Below, piece after piece: positions 33,830-42,152 of a stretch of 64,000 nt of DNA. The DNA comes from Paenibacillus sp. FSL H8-0048 (GTDB lineage Bacteria; Bacillota; Bacilli; Paenibacillales; Paenibacillaceae), in NCBI RefSeq assembly GCF_038002825.1, contig NZ_JBBODF010000001.1:5828001-5892000 (forward strand), in the 5' to 3' direction. Position 1 is the stretch's first letter. Each line of letters begins with the position of its first letter. Below the pieces are notes generated by a model. The model searched no databases and was not told where the DNA came from. It was given only the letters and a program-made list of their open reading frames with translations. The position numbers and the translations under genes were made by a program.

Positions 33830-34735
33830 TTGACTAATCGAACAGCCAAACAGCCCAAGCCAGACTGGATCAAAATCAAGTTAACCACCGGTGAAGAATA
33901 TCAGGAAATTAAGGGTATGATGCGCTCGAAGACGTTACATACCGTATGCGAGGAAGCACGCTGTCCTAATATTTATGAGTGCTGGGCTAACCGCACGGCC
34001 ACCTTCATGATTCTGGGGGATATCTGTACGCGCGCTTGCCGATTCTGTGCGGTGAATACAGGCCTGCCTACCGAGCTGGATCTGCTGGAGCCGGAACGTG
34101 TGGCAGAGGCTGCCGAAGGTATGCAGCTTAAGCATTGTGTGGTTACGAGCGTCGCCCGCGATGATCTGAAGGATGGGGGGGCGGCGATTTTTGCCGAGAC
34201 CGTGTCCGCGATCCGTAAGCGCCTTCCTCTATGCAGCATTGAAGTGCTGATTTCTGATTTCCTGGGGGACCGCGCGAGCCTGGAGACCGTGATGAACAGC
34301 CGCCCGGATATCCTGAACCACAATATTGAGACCGTGGAACGGATGTCTGACCGTGTCCGGGCCCGGGCCAAATACCGCCGTTCCCTGGAGCTGCTGCGCC
34401 GGGCCAAGGAGATGAAGCCGGAGATTCCGACCAAATCGAGTATTATGCTTGGCGTCGGTGAGCAGTGGGATGAGATTCTGCAGGCGATGGATGACCTTAG
34501 AGCCGTAGATTGTGATATATTGACATTAGGACAATATCTTCAGCCTTCGCCGAAGCATCTGAATGTGGAGAAATACTATCCGCCCGAGGAGTTCGCTGTG
34601 CTGAAGGAAGAGGGCCTGAAGCGCGGCTTCAGCCATGTGGAGGCCGGCCCGCTGGTGCGCAGCTCTTATCGTGCACATGAGCAGGTGAAGTCTGCTGCCG
34701 TGGCCCGTGAGGCGCGTTCTGTTTCGCAGGCATAG
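33830..34735 (+). CDS. lipA: Lipoyl synthase (radical SAM)
   Basis: Inserts sulfur at C6 and C8 of octanoyl groups on lipoyl domains, needed for pyruvate and related dehydrogenases and glycine cleavage. The 301-residue protein has both Fe-S clusters: the auxiliary site [12 protein letters not shown] and the radical SAM motif CTRACRFC, with the conserved RSSYRA end. The start is TTG at 33830 with GGGGTC upstream; no nearby ATG fits. It is flanked by lytH and yutD, as I recall for the B. subtilis order. The 517 bases after it hold no gene. Confidence 0.95.
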   Translation: MTNRTAKQPKPDWIKIKLTTGEEYQEIKGMMRSKTLHTVCEEARCPNIYECWANRTATFMILGDICTRACRFCAVNTGLPTELDLLEPERVAEAAEGMQLKHCVVTSVARDDLKDGGAAIFAETVSAIRKRLPLCSIEVLISDFLGDRASLETVMNSRPDILNHNIETVERMSDRVRARAKYRRSLELLRRAKEMKPEIPTKSSIMLGVGEQWDEILQAMDDLRAVDCDILTLGQYLQPSPKHLNVEKYYPPEEFAVLKEEGLKRGFSHVEAGPLVRSSYRAHEQVKSAAVAREARSVSQA

Positions 34736-34830
34736 ATGTTTAGCGGCAACTACGCCCCTCACAATACCGAGCCTTTAAGTTTTATTAGAATTTGCTAGGG
34801 CAAATTCCCCGCATGACGAAGTCACAGGCA

Positions 34831-34950
34831 GTTTTTTGTTTAAGGTTTTTGTTTTAAGGTTTAGGGCTTTAACGTTTTAGGGTTTTAACGTTCTAGGTTT
34901 TAAGCTTTATGGTTTTCGGTTTTAAGTGGTTTTAGGTTTTAAAAAGGGGT
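34831..34950 (+). repeat. G/T-rich, C-poor simple-sequence tract
   Basis: About 120 bases built from variants of GGTTTT, GGTTTTAAG and GTTTTAGGG, almost free of C on the plus strand, lying after lipA. It resembles no gene or terminator; eukaryote-telomere similarity is coincidental. Confidence 0.75.
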
Positions 34951-35039
34951 TTGAAAAGGCTGAAAGAACCAATGCCGCAATAGCGGCGAGGTTCTTGGGT
35001 GGCGGTTGCACCCCCTTCGCGTTGATGGAGTCATGGAGA

Positions 35040-35190
35040 GGGATTTTGAAATTGTAGGAGCGGCAGCGTCCGCCTGAGAGCTTTCCTCTGGAAAGCTTGC
35101 ATCGTAAGCATAAGCTGTGGTCTGATTTCACCGCCTAGCGGTTAAATGGAAGAAATCAGACCACAACAGCGGCCGGAAATTCAAAATCCC
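35040..35190. repeat. Nested inverted-repeat element between lipA and yutD
   Basis: The outer arms are GGGATTTTGAAATT (35040-35053) and its near-perfect inverse (35177-35190). Inner arms of 13 perfect bases, TGTGGTCTGATTT (35116-35128), pair with 35153-35165, and CACCGCCTAGCGGTTA folds inside. Bits such as AGCGGCAGCGTCCGCC and ATTTCACCGC recall repeat PR1, so it may be a distant member. It ends about 60 bases before yutD. Confidence 0.65.
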
Positions 35191-35252
35191 GCGCAATGAC
35201 GGCTTATCAACGCGCCCCCCCCAGATATTATTGAAAGGCAGGCGACACACGC

Positions 35253-35939
35253 TTGATCGTTATAGGTGGAAAAGGTTACGAGCTGATGCTCGATCATAAG
35301 GATGGCTGGAACCCGGAGGCTTTTCGCGGAAGATACAGCGAAGTGCTGGACCGGTACGACTATATAGTCGGTGACTGGGGCTACAGCCAATTGCGCCTCA
35401 AAGGCTTTTACCGGGATAATCACCCTAAAGTGAACCGGGACACAGCCATCTCAGGCATGGTGGATTATATTAACGAATACTGTAACTTTGGCTGTGCGTA
35501 TTTTGTGCTGCATAAGCTGAAGGAGTCCCCGCAGGAGGGAATCTTCAAGGATATTCTGATTAAGGAAGTCCCGGAGCCCGGGCTGGACGAGGATCAGGAG
35601 CAGGAAGCTGAACAGGTGGTAACGGTAAAAGAACACCGGGAGCCGACGAAGGGTGCAGGCCGGGACAGGGATGGCGCAGGCGGCTCCAGCCGCGAGCATG
35701 CAACCAAGGACAGACCGGTTCGTGAGCACCAGAGCCGCAATCACCGCAACAAAGAAGGCCAGGGCAAGAAGAATCATAAAGAGTTCCAGAACAGAGGCCA
35801 GCAAGGCCAGCCGAATAATTCCAAGCAGAACAGAGAACACAGAGACAACCGGTCTAACAAGCAAGCAAATCAGAATAAGCAGGAAAGACCGGAGAAGCAG
35901 GATAGACAGGACAATAACCAGAGCAAGCAAGACAACTAG
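35253..35939 (+). CDS. yutD: YutD family protein with disordered polar tail
   Basis: The first 95 residues match the conserved YutD (DUF1027) family of Bacillales, function unknown: MIVIGGKGYELMLDHKDGWN, EVLDRYDYIVGDWGYSQLRL and YINEYCNFGCAYFVLHKLKE. Family members are usually about 100 residues. This one has 228, the rest being a tail of Gln, Asn, Lys, Arg and Glu (EHRDNRSNKQANQNKQERPE) with no hydrophobic core. It starts at TTG. yutD lies near lipA and lytH in B. subtilis, supporting the call. The tail could bind RNA or membrane surfaces; that is a guess from composition. Confidence 0.88.
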   Translation: MIVIGGKGYELMLDHKDGWNPEAFRGRYSEVLDRYDYIVGDWGYSQLRLKGFYRDNHPKVNRDTAISGMVDYINEYCNFGCAYFVLHKLKESPQEGIFKDILIKEVPEPGLDEDQEQEAEQVVTVKEHREPTKGAGRDRDGAGGSSREHATKDRPVREHQSRNHRNKEGQGKKNHKEFQNRGQQGQPNNSKQNREHRDNRSNKQANQNKQERPEKQDRQDNNQSKQDN

Positions 35940-35991
35940 AACGATAGCCATGGTGGACAGTCGTACACCCCCTGTCACTAAAATGCAACTC

Positions 35992-36027
35992 AAAAAGCCT
36001 CTTCAGCATTAGCTGAAGGGGCTTTTT
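35992..36027 (+). terminator. Terminator after yutD
   Basis: AAAAAGCC-T-CTTCAGC pairs with GCTGAAG-G-GGCTTTTT around ATTA, with T-runs on both strands. Confidence 0.88.
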
Positions 36028-36056
36028 CTAATGAGCGAGCGAGGGAGCACCAGCCA

Positions 36057-36236
36057 AATGTATACGGAAAACAGCATACATTTGCTGGCGCGCAGGCGTG
36101 TGGTACGAATGTATGCGAAAAACAGCATACATTTGCTGGCGGGCAGGCGTACGGCCCAAATGTATGTGAAAAACAGCATACATTGTGCCGGTGCGCAGGC
36201 GTATGGCCCGAATGTATGCGAAAAACAGCATACATT
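36057..36236. repeat. Array of four tandem hairpins, repeat PR2, second locus
   Basis: Units of 26 bases start at 36057, 36108, 36159 and 36211 (spacing 51-52). Each has AATGTATGC-type and GCATACATT arms with loop GAAAAACA or GGAAAACA. The links (GCTGGCGCGCAGGCGTGTGGTACG and relatives) contain the same GCAGGCG core as the first locus. Both loci therefore have four units at the same spacing, and in both the array is followed by a PR1 copy. Confidence 0.85.
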
Positions 36237-36294
36237 GTGCTGACGCCTACCGTTTACGGAACAAACTAAGCCCTAAGCCTGGAAGAGTCAATTC

Positions 36295-36449
36295 TTGCTT
36301 AACAGCGGAGCGGACAGAACGACCCGCGGATAAGCGATTGGAATAACATTCTGTTTGCGGATCGTCCACCCAAGTGCTCACGTAGATTCTAACCCACAAT
36401 AAAGAGCTGCCCCATTCAACCATTCTATGGCTTTTGGGACAGCCCTTGT
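36295..36449. repeat. Dispersed repeat PR1, copy C (shortened)
   Basis: Starts TTGCTTAACAGCGGAGCGG, lacks about 80 internal bases of copies A and B, then resumes with AAGCGATTGGAATAACATTC, CCACCCAAGTGCTCACGT and ends GAGCTGCCCC...GGCTTTTGGGACAGCCC. It stops just after the 3' end of the protease gene at 36466 and may serve as its terminator. Confidence 0.75.
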
Positions 36450-36465
36450 TGTCGCCGGGCTAATT

Positions 36466-37914
36466 CTATTTCACAGCTAATTTGAGCTGTTTCAGTGAAG
36501 CATTGTAGCTCCATACGAGCGCAGGGAACCTTTTCTTGAAGGCATTCAGCTCGATGAAGGTCTCTCCGTCCTGGAACAGCGCCTCCTTGGAAGCCAGGGT
36601 GAACCCGGATACGTTACCGGCACCGGTGGTCAGCAGCACCTTCTTGTTCTTGGCATCCCAGGAGACCTCATTCTCCACCAGCGCGGAGAGAACACGGGAG
36701 GCGGCATACACCTTATCGCCCTGCTGGATCAGGCCTACATTTCCGGCAAAAGCAGTGCCGTTGATATCCAGAATATGACGGTCACCAGAGGCGACAATCT
36801 CCTTCATCCCGGCAATTTGCAGAGCGGTAATCAACTGGGCAGTTTTGCCCTTGACCTCGATATCAGGCGCAAGTCCGATATGGTTGAAATCCTCCTTGTT
36901 CGGAGTCAGATACTTCATGGTGGTCAGCTTCAGTTCGCCGCCGCCGGACATGGGAATCAGGCTCTGAATCCGGGCCTTTCCGTAAGAGCGCGTGCCTACA
37001 ACTGTAGCCAGCTTATTGTCACGAAGTGCACCGGTCAAGGCTTCGGAGGCGCTGGCCGTATATTCATTGGTCAATACGACCACAGGTACGCCGATCTTGC
37101 TGCCGTTCGTAATTGCGACTGGTTTGAGTGTACCGGTCTGGTCGGAGGTGTACATCATAATACCGGCATCCATGAACTTGGAGACGATATTCTGGGCGCT
37201 GTTCATATAACCGCCTGTATTATCGCGCAGATCAAGAACCAGCGATTTCATGCCGCCTGAACGCATTTTGTCCAGCGCTGCGGAGAATTCCTCATCGGCA
37301 GTCTGAGTGAAGCCGTTGATGGAGATGTAAGCGATTTTGGAGCTAAGCATCTTGCTGGTTACGGAGCTTGTAGCAATCTCGCTGCGGGTAACCGTATAGG
37401 ATTTGTTAGCCCCGTTTCTCTGAATCAGCAGTGAGACCTTGGTGCCCGCTTTGCCGCTCAGCTCGTCGCCATTCGTATCAGCCACCCGCACCCCGTTGAT
37501 TTTGAGGATGGAGTCGCCGCGCTTTAGTCCTGCGGACTCGGCCGGGGAGCCGCTCATGACCTCTTCAATGTAGAGCTCTTTGCCCGAATACATCAGCCGG
37601 ACGCCGATGCCGACATATTGCAGATCAACCTGATGACCGAAGTCCGCGGCTTCCTCCTTCGTGAAGTATTGGCTGTAGGGATCGTCCAATGTGCTGACCA
37701 TACCGTCAATTGCGCCGCGGATAAGTGTATCCTGGTCTACACCCTCGACGTTGTAATACTCCAGATATTGCATAATTTCATTGATAATCTCCGTCTTTGA
37801 GGCTTGTGCCGCGTCGGTGGCGGCCGCGTCTGCTGCTGAAGCAGCAGGAGCCCAGGCGATGGATAGCGCCAGACAGCTGCTTAAAAGTGCAGTAACAATT
37901 TTGGCTGATTTCAT
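36466..37914 (-). CDS. S41 C-terminal processing protease (CtpB-like) with stalk domain
   Basis: A 482-residue exported serine protease: signal peptide (ALLSSCLALSIAWAPAASA), an N-terminal helical part (DDPYSQYFTKEEA), a PDZ domain (GIGVRLMYSGKELYIEEVMS to GDSILKING) and the S41 core. The catalytic Ser lies in TNEYTASASEALTGAL and the Lys in GTRSYGKARIQ. After the catalytic part a C-terminal segment (LDINGTAFAGNVGLIQQGDK, AASRVLSALVENEVSWDAKN) resembles the stalk domain of the next gene. CtpB cleaves SpoIVFA in B. subtilis sporulation, but several paralogues exist, so this role is unproven. It lies 35 bases after the stalk-domain gene, likely one transcript. Confidence 0.88.
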   Translation of the reverse strand: MKSAKIVTALLSSCLALSIAWAPAASAADAAATDAAQASKTEIINEIMQYLEYYNVEGVDQDTLIRGAIDGMVSTLDDPYSQYFTKEEAADFGHQVDLQYVGIGVRLMYSGKELYIEEVMSGSPAESAGLKRGDSILKINGVRVADTNGDELSGKAGTKVSLLIQRNGANKSYTVTRSEIATSSVTSKMLSSKIAYISINGFTQTADEEFSAALDKMRSGGMKSLVLDLRDNTGGYMNSAQNIVSKFMDAGIMMYTSDQTGTLKPVAITNGSKIGVPVVVLTNEYTASASEALTGALRDNKLATVVGTRSYGKARIQSLIPMSGGGELKLTTMKYLTPNKEDFNHIGLAPDIEVKGKTAQLITALQIAGMKEIVASGDRHILDINGTAFAGNVGLIQQGDKVYAASRVLSALVENEVSWDAKNKKVLLTTGAGNVSGFTLASKEALFQDGETFIELNAFKKRFPALVWSYNASLKQLKLAVK

Positions 37915-37949
37915 GAGTTCATGACATCCTTTAGATGAATTTTTTGAAT

Positions 37950-39128
37950 TTAGGACTGTGCTTCGAAGCCGATATGATAAGTAGTGTCAATTGTCCAGGC
38001 ACCGCTCTCCGTCTTGGAGAGGAGGAGGATCAGAGACTGGGTATAGGTCTCCTTCGATTCACCGTCCGTAATGACCACTTCCGCATAGACTGCGGCTTCA
38101 TAGTCCGTGTAATAGAAGACATTGGAGGAAGACACCGCATAACTTAGATCATAATTTTTGAAATAATCACGCAGCTCCTCTTTGTAAGAGTCGTCATCCT
38201 CCTTATTGTACGAGGTCATCACGGCAAGGACTGCATCTGCATTGCGGGCATTCATCCCCTGGTAGTATTTGCTGAGCGTATCCTTAATTCCGGTCTGATC
38301 GCCCTGTGGCAGCACAGCCGGCTTCATGCCTTGTTCCCGCGTCAGCAGCACGGAGGATTCCTGCAGATCCATGGCAGAGATCCTCCAGGCGCCGTTTTGA
38401 CGGACTAGCGTATATAGGTATTCGTACTGTTCATCCGGTGTATAATACCCGCCGGTCCGCACTGCTTTTTCGACGGAATGGACGGTTGCTTCGTTGCCCG
38501 TTAGACTGAGTACTTTAAGACTCTCGATCGTATCCTTGATGTCATATAGCTCGAACTGGGAATTCATATCGCTTATAGCTTCCGTTTGGTCTGATCCTGC
38601 ATCCACAAGCGAATAGAAGCTGCTGGCCTTCTCTTCATTATAATATTGGTTAGCTAATTGAATGATTGCCTTGATCTCCTGCTCACTGGAGGCGGAGGAC
38701 GGTGATACGGTAATCTTCACGCTGCGGCTGGCCGCATCCCAGGTCGCTGTGCCCCCGGTGGCTTCGGCGATGAAGCGCAAGGGTATGTAGGTGGTCCCGG
38801 CGTTAGAGACGGGAGCGGCTGTGAGCTGCTTGACGGTTCCATTGACGCTGGCCCGCTTGCTGCCTACCTTAAGGCTGATAGTAAGGCCTGTTCCGGTGCC
38901 GGTTACCGTGCCTGTTTTGGAGTCCCACAGTACCTGCAGGCCAAGCTTCTCAAATACAACGCGGAAAGGCACAAGCACTGTATTATTCTTCAAATAAGGC
39001 GTCCCTGCTGTGAAGGCAAGGTTACTGCCGTTAATATACACCTTGATGGGTTGGTCTGCGGCAAAAGCGGGAACCGCCAGCACAAGGGCCAGCAGGCTGA
39101 TGCCTAGCAGGGATACTAATTTCTTCAA
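37950..39128 (-). CDS. Exported stalk-domain (copper amine oxidase N-like) protein
   Basis: A 392-residue secreted protein. A signal peptide (LLGISLLALVLAVPAFA) is followed by a Paenibacillus-type stalk domain (YLKNNTVLVPFRVVFEKLGL, TYIPLRFIAEATGGTATWDA), then a two-part NTF2-like region (YYNEEKASSFYSLVDAG, YYQGMNARNADAVLAVMTSY, WTIDTTYHIGF). The name copper amine oxidase N-like is historical; no copper ligands or enzymatic residues are visible. TTG start after GAAGGAGCG. Probably cotranscribed with the downstream protease, perhaps as its wall-associated partner (inference). Confidence 0.85.
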   Translation of the reverse strand: MKKLVSLLGISLLALVLAVPAFAADQPIKVYINGSNLAFTAGTPYLKNNTVLVPFRVVFEKLGLQVLWDSKTGTVTGTGTGLTISLKVGSKRASVNGTVKQLTAAPVSNAGTTYIPLRFIAEATGGTATWDAASRSVKITVSPSSASSEQEIKAIIQLANQYYNEEKASSFYSLVDAGSDQTEAISDMNSQFELYDIKDTIESLKVLSLTGNEATVHSVEKAVRTGGYYTPDEQYEYLYTLVRQNGAWRISAMDLQESSVLLTREQGMKPAVLPQGDQTGIKDTLSKYYQGMNARNADAVLAVMTSYNKEDDDSYKEELRDYFKNYDLSYAVSSSNVFYYTDYEAAVYAEVVITDGESKETYTQSLILLLSKTESGAWTIDTTYHIGFEAQS

Positions 39129-39251
39129 TAGATTCGCTCCTTCAAATAGAAAACTTTGTAAAATAGAACCATTATACCATTAGAAAATTCCGTCTGTCTA
39201 TTTATTCTGCGGGATGCTGCTAGGCTTAGTAGAGTCCCCCTCAACCGGCAT

Positions 39252-39288
39252 GATAAAGCCGGAGATCAGGGGCGTCTCCGGCTTTATC
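39252..39288. terminator. Strong hairpin between nadK and the stalk-domain gene
   Basis: GATAAAGCCGGAGA and TCTCCGGCTTTATC pair perfectly over 14 bases around a 9-base loop. It lies downstream of nadK (minus strand) and upstream of the stalk-domain gene, so it probably terminates nadK transcription. Confidence 0.7.
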
Positions 39289-39370
39289 TTAGGATATCCA
39301 GCAGGCTATGGAATGTCCCCGCTAAGGGCGCAATACCATCCTCGCTTGAAATATAAGACTTTATATGTTG

Positions 39371-39450
39371 ACACGATAAATTATCCTTCTATTTCTCGCT
39401 GAAACGGTGCCGTCCTTTAAAAGAACGGCAAAGCCGTTTCCGCTTGTTCA
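39371..39450 (+). repeat. Dispersed repeat PR3, copy 2 (best preserved)
   Basis: The order is CGATAAATTATCCTTCTATT, TCTCGCTGAAACGGTGCCG, TCCTTTAAAAGAACGGCAAA and GCCGTTTCCGCTTGTTCATG. CCGTCCTTT and AAAGAACGG form a small hairpin, and AACGG and CCGTT an outer one. The inverse copy at 56541-56615 aligns along its whole length. Confidence 0.8.
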
Positions 39451-39468
39451 TGAGAATCAGGGATCAGA

Positions 39469-40266
39469 CTAGACTAAGAAGGCCTCCCGGACACGGTTCC
39501 AGAACGGGAAAGGGCGGTAACGGGCGAAGCTGATTTTGTGGTCCGCGACCTGAGCGCGTACCGAAATCAGATCATCCACCGGAATGTTATTATGGTCAAT
39601 GGTCAGCAGCAGGCGCTGCTCCTTGCGCGAGAAGATATCGCAGTGATGATGCTTAGGCAGCAACAGCGGCGATCCCATGGTCCGGAATACCCGGTTATTA
39701 ATGGAGGCAATTTCAGCAATCTGCAGCGCCTCGATCGAGGGGTGCACCATAGCGCCTCCCAGACTTTTGTTATAAGCGGTACTGCCGGAAGGTGTGGACA
39801 CACACAGGCCGTCCCCGCGGAACATCTCAAAGGTTACATCATTAATATCCACCTGAATTACAACCGTCCCGTCCACCCCCTTAAGGGTGAATTCATTCAG
39901 GGCAATATGCTTGCTGGAGCCGGATTTCTTATGTATTTCCAGTTCAAGCAGCGGGTACTGTACGATACGGGGTTTATGAGGTCCTACCTCTCCGCACATA
40001 TAATCAATCAGGGACGGCAGCTCTTCGGCCTGCCAGTCCGCATAGAAGCCCAAATGGCCGGTATGCACGCCAACAAAAGCGAGACTAGGGATCTGATCGA
40101 TAAACGTATGAAAGGCGTGCAGCATCGTGCCGTCACCGCCAATAGAGATCACGATTTCAGGTGACTTGGCATCCAGCTCCAGATTCCGGCCTTGCGCCAG
40201 CTTGTGAAATTGCTCCGCTAGTTGGATGGATAATTCATCTCCGCGGTCCAGAACATAATATCTCAA
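39469..40266 (-). CDS. nadK: NAD kinase
   Basis: Phosphorylates NAD to NADP in the cytoplasm. The 265-residue protein shows the catalytic GGDGT motif (VISIGGDGTMLHAF), the second family motif STPSGSTAYNKSLGGA and GVHTGHLGFYADW. Length and start (MRYYVLDRGDE) match Bacillus NadK/PpnK. It lies 132 bases downstream of ylbJ on the same strand. Confidence 0.94.
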   Translation of the reverse strand: MRYYVLDRGDELSIQLAEQFHKLAQGRNLELDAKSPEIVISIGGDGTMLHAFHTFIDQIPSLAFVGVHTGHLGFYADWQAEELPSLIDYMCGEVGPHKPRIVQYPLLELEIHKKSGSSKHIALNEFTLKGVDGTVVIQVDINDVTFEMFRGDGLCVSTPSGSTAYNKSLGGAMVHPSIEALQIAEIASINNRVFRTMGSPLLLPKHHHCDIFSRKEQRLLLTIDHNNIPVDDLISVRAQVADHKISFARYRPFPFWNRVREAFLV

Positions 40267-40398
40267 GATGTACAGGCTCCTTTGTCTAATTCAGTCATAC
40301 ACCGATCATAATCAATCTTGACCCGGAACACAATATTAGCGCTGTGAAAAGCCGGAATACGCCGCAGTGCTGCAGCGGCAGAACTGAGGCATATTGAA

Positions 40399-41670
40399 TT
40401 ATCTCCGGCGCGCATAGGGCTGCCGCCACAGCTTCCCGAGCAGAAAGACCACCAGCGACAGGGCCAGCATGCCTGCAAGCAGAAGGCAGAGCAGGCTGAT
40501 GCTGCTGATCAGGGCGGCCTCTGGAGCGGCCAGCCCGGAGGCGGCAGGCAATGCGGACCACTGACCGGCCAGTCCCGAGCTGACAACCGGCTTCCAGAGC
40601 AGGAGAAGCAGGACCGCTGAGAGCAGGGCATGTACCAGACGGGCGGCCATGAACGGGAGATAGCGCAGTCCGGTACCATTCAGGATACTGGCGACCTGCG
40701 CATGAACCGACAAGCCGCCCCAGGAGAGAATGAACGCTGCCGCCGCTGCCTTGAACTGCAGTGGAACGCCTCCGGCAGCTTCACCCGCCGACCTGGCGCC
40801 AAGCGTCACTTCAAATAAGCCGCTGACCAGTGCGGCTGAGAGCTCTGGCGGGAAGCCGGCCAGCGATAGCAGGCGGCCGGTCATGCTGAACAGAGCGGAC
40901 ATTACGCCGGCACGGGCGAGCAGCTCCATCAGCACATTGAAGAAGACAACCAGACCGCCGACAACGATGATGAGCTGGAGTGAGGAGGTGATGGCACTCT
41001 TCAGCAGCTCGCCGAGACTTCTGCCGTCCGCCCGGCGTGCACCTGCCATCGCGTTCAGCGCAGTCCGCAACCTTCCGGGACCTTGTCCTTCCGGAGACGC
41101 AGAAGAGCTGCCTGAATGAGGGAGGGAAAGGGGCGTAGCTGCTTCTTCCGGCCTGCCCCGGCCATGGAAGGACATCAGCAGACCTATGATAAGTCCTCCC
41201 CCGTAATGGGCAAGGGCAAGCACAAGCCCCAGCGAAGCGTCATGAAAGAACCCCACAGAGACCGCGCCCAGCAGAAAAATCGGGTCCGAGGAGGTCGTGA
41301 AGGCGACGAGACGCTCGCCCTCAATTCTGCTAATCATTCCCTGCTCGCGCAGCTTGGCGGTTAATTTCGCGCCGACAGGGTATCCTGATACATATCCCAT
41401 CGCTGCTACGAAGCCGCCGCTGCCGGGTATATTGAAGAGCGGGCGCATCAGCGGATCAAGCAGTGCGCCGAACAGATGGACAATGCCGAAGCCCAGCATA
41501 ATTTCAGAGATGACGAAGAAAGGGAACAGTGAGGGAAACAGCACATCCCACCAGACAGCGAGCCCGCGCAGCGCCGCATCCAGAGAGCTTGCGGGATGCA
41601 CCAGCATCAGCAGCAGACAGCCCGCCAGCACGATCCCGAGCAGCGGGCTTGCGATTTTGTTCAGAGTCAT
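40399..41670 (-). CDS. ylbJ: Sporulation integral membrane protein YlbJ
   Basis: A 423-residue protein with about nine to ten hydrophobic segments and a nucleoside-recognition (GATE) core: MGYVSGYPVGAKLTAKLREQ, LVAFTTSSDPIFLLGAVSVG, FFHDASLGLVLALAHYGGG and SWGGLSVHAQVASILNGTG. YlbJ is a mother-cell sporulation protein in B. subtilis, needed for resistant spores. The ATG at 41670 is chosen because GGAGGCGAG precedes it. A soluble Gly/Ser/Pro-rich loop (about 195-235) is longer than I expect for the family. Confidence 0.88.
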   Translation of the reverse strand: MTLNKIASPLLGIVLAGCLLLMLVHPASSLDAALRGLAVWWDVLFPSLFPFFVISEIMLGFGIVHLFGALLDPLMRPLFNIPGSGGFVAAMGYVSGYPVGAKLTAKLREQGMISRIEGERLVAFTTSSDPIFLLGAVSVGFFHDASLGLVLALAHYGGGLIIGLLMSFHGRGRPEEAATPLSLPHSGSSSASPEGQGPGRLRTALNAMAGARRADGRSLGELLKSAITSSLQLIIVVGGLVVFFNVLMELLARAGVMSALFSMTGRLLSLAGFPPELSAALVSGLFEVTLGARSAGEAAGGVPLQFKAAAAAFILSWGGLSVHAQVASILNGTGLRYLPFMAARLVHALLSAVLLLLLWKPVVSSGLAGQWSALPAASGLAAPEAALISSISLLCLLLAGMLALSLVVFLLGKLWRQPYARRR

Positions 41671-41844
41671 CGGTTTCTCGCCTCCAGTTCTATGCTTAGT
41701 TGTATGCCGGAAGGTGGACAAACAGCACAAAAAAACGAGGAAAACGGTTACATTTACCGGTGCTTTTTCACTGAAATTATGATATTATAAACTTAATTAA
41801 TGCACATCTTGTTGAGTTAGATTTTCAGGGATGGAGTGATGGTG

Positions 41845-41940
41845 ATGAGTGTGGTTGCCGGAGTGCTCGTTTGTGCTTTTGTATATGTGATCCGGGTCTC
41901 CCTTGTCCCGCCTGGTGATGAAGATTTTAGAACATACTGA
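41845..41940 (+). CDS. Possible 31-residue membrane peptide
   Basis: MSVVAGVLVCAFVYVIRV is one hydrophobic segment, followed by SLVPPGDEDFRTY and TGA. AGGGATGGAG stands 8 bases before the ATG. It lies alone between divergent ylbJ and the haemoglobin gene. Small single-span proteins of this type are common in spore formers, but I recognise no homologue, so coding is unproven. Confidence 0.4.
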   Translation: MSVVAGVLVCAFVYVIRVSLVPPGDEDFRTY

Positions 41941-42097
41941 TTAGCTTACGAGCGCTGAACTCCGGTTTGGCGCCTTTTTTTGTCTGAATTTTGAAATAAT
42001 CTGGGCTTTCTGTTGCACAAGGGCAGCGTATTGTTCTTCTTGTCCCGGAATAAGGGGATGTCTTAAGGCAGGGATAACCGTGCAGCGTGTTTTTTGG

Positions 42098-42103
42098 TAT
42101 AAT
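42098..42103 (+). promoter_or_regulatory. -10 box before the haemoglobin gene
   Basis: TATAAT 50 bases before the start codon, within TTTTTTGGTATAATGATAAG; the -35 box is poor. Confidence 0.4.
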
Positions 42104-42152
42104 GATAAGCAACTGCTTATCAGATTAATATGGAAGAAGGCGAAACCTCCAC

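Noticed and set aside
34831-34950. Telomere-like repeats marking a linear end
   Set aside because: The tract is irregular and internal, flanked by normal chromosomal genes.
35990-36243. Open frames over the second hairpin array
   Set aside because: Same reason: they follow the DNA repeat, overlap the yutD terminator and differ in frame from the first locus.
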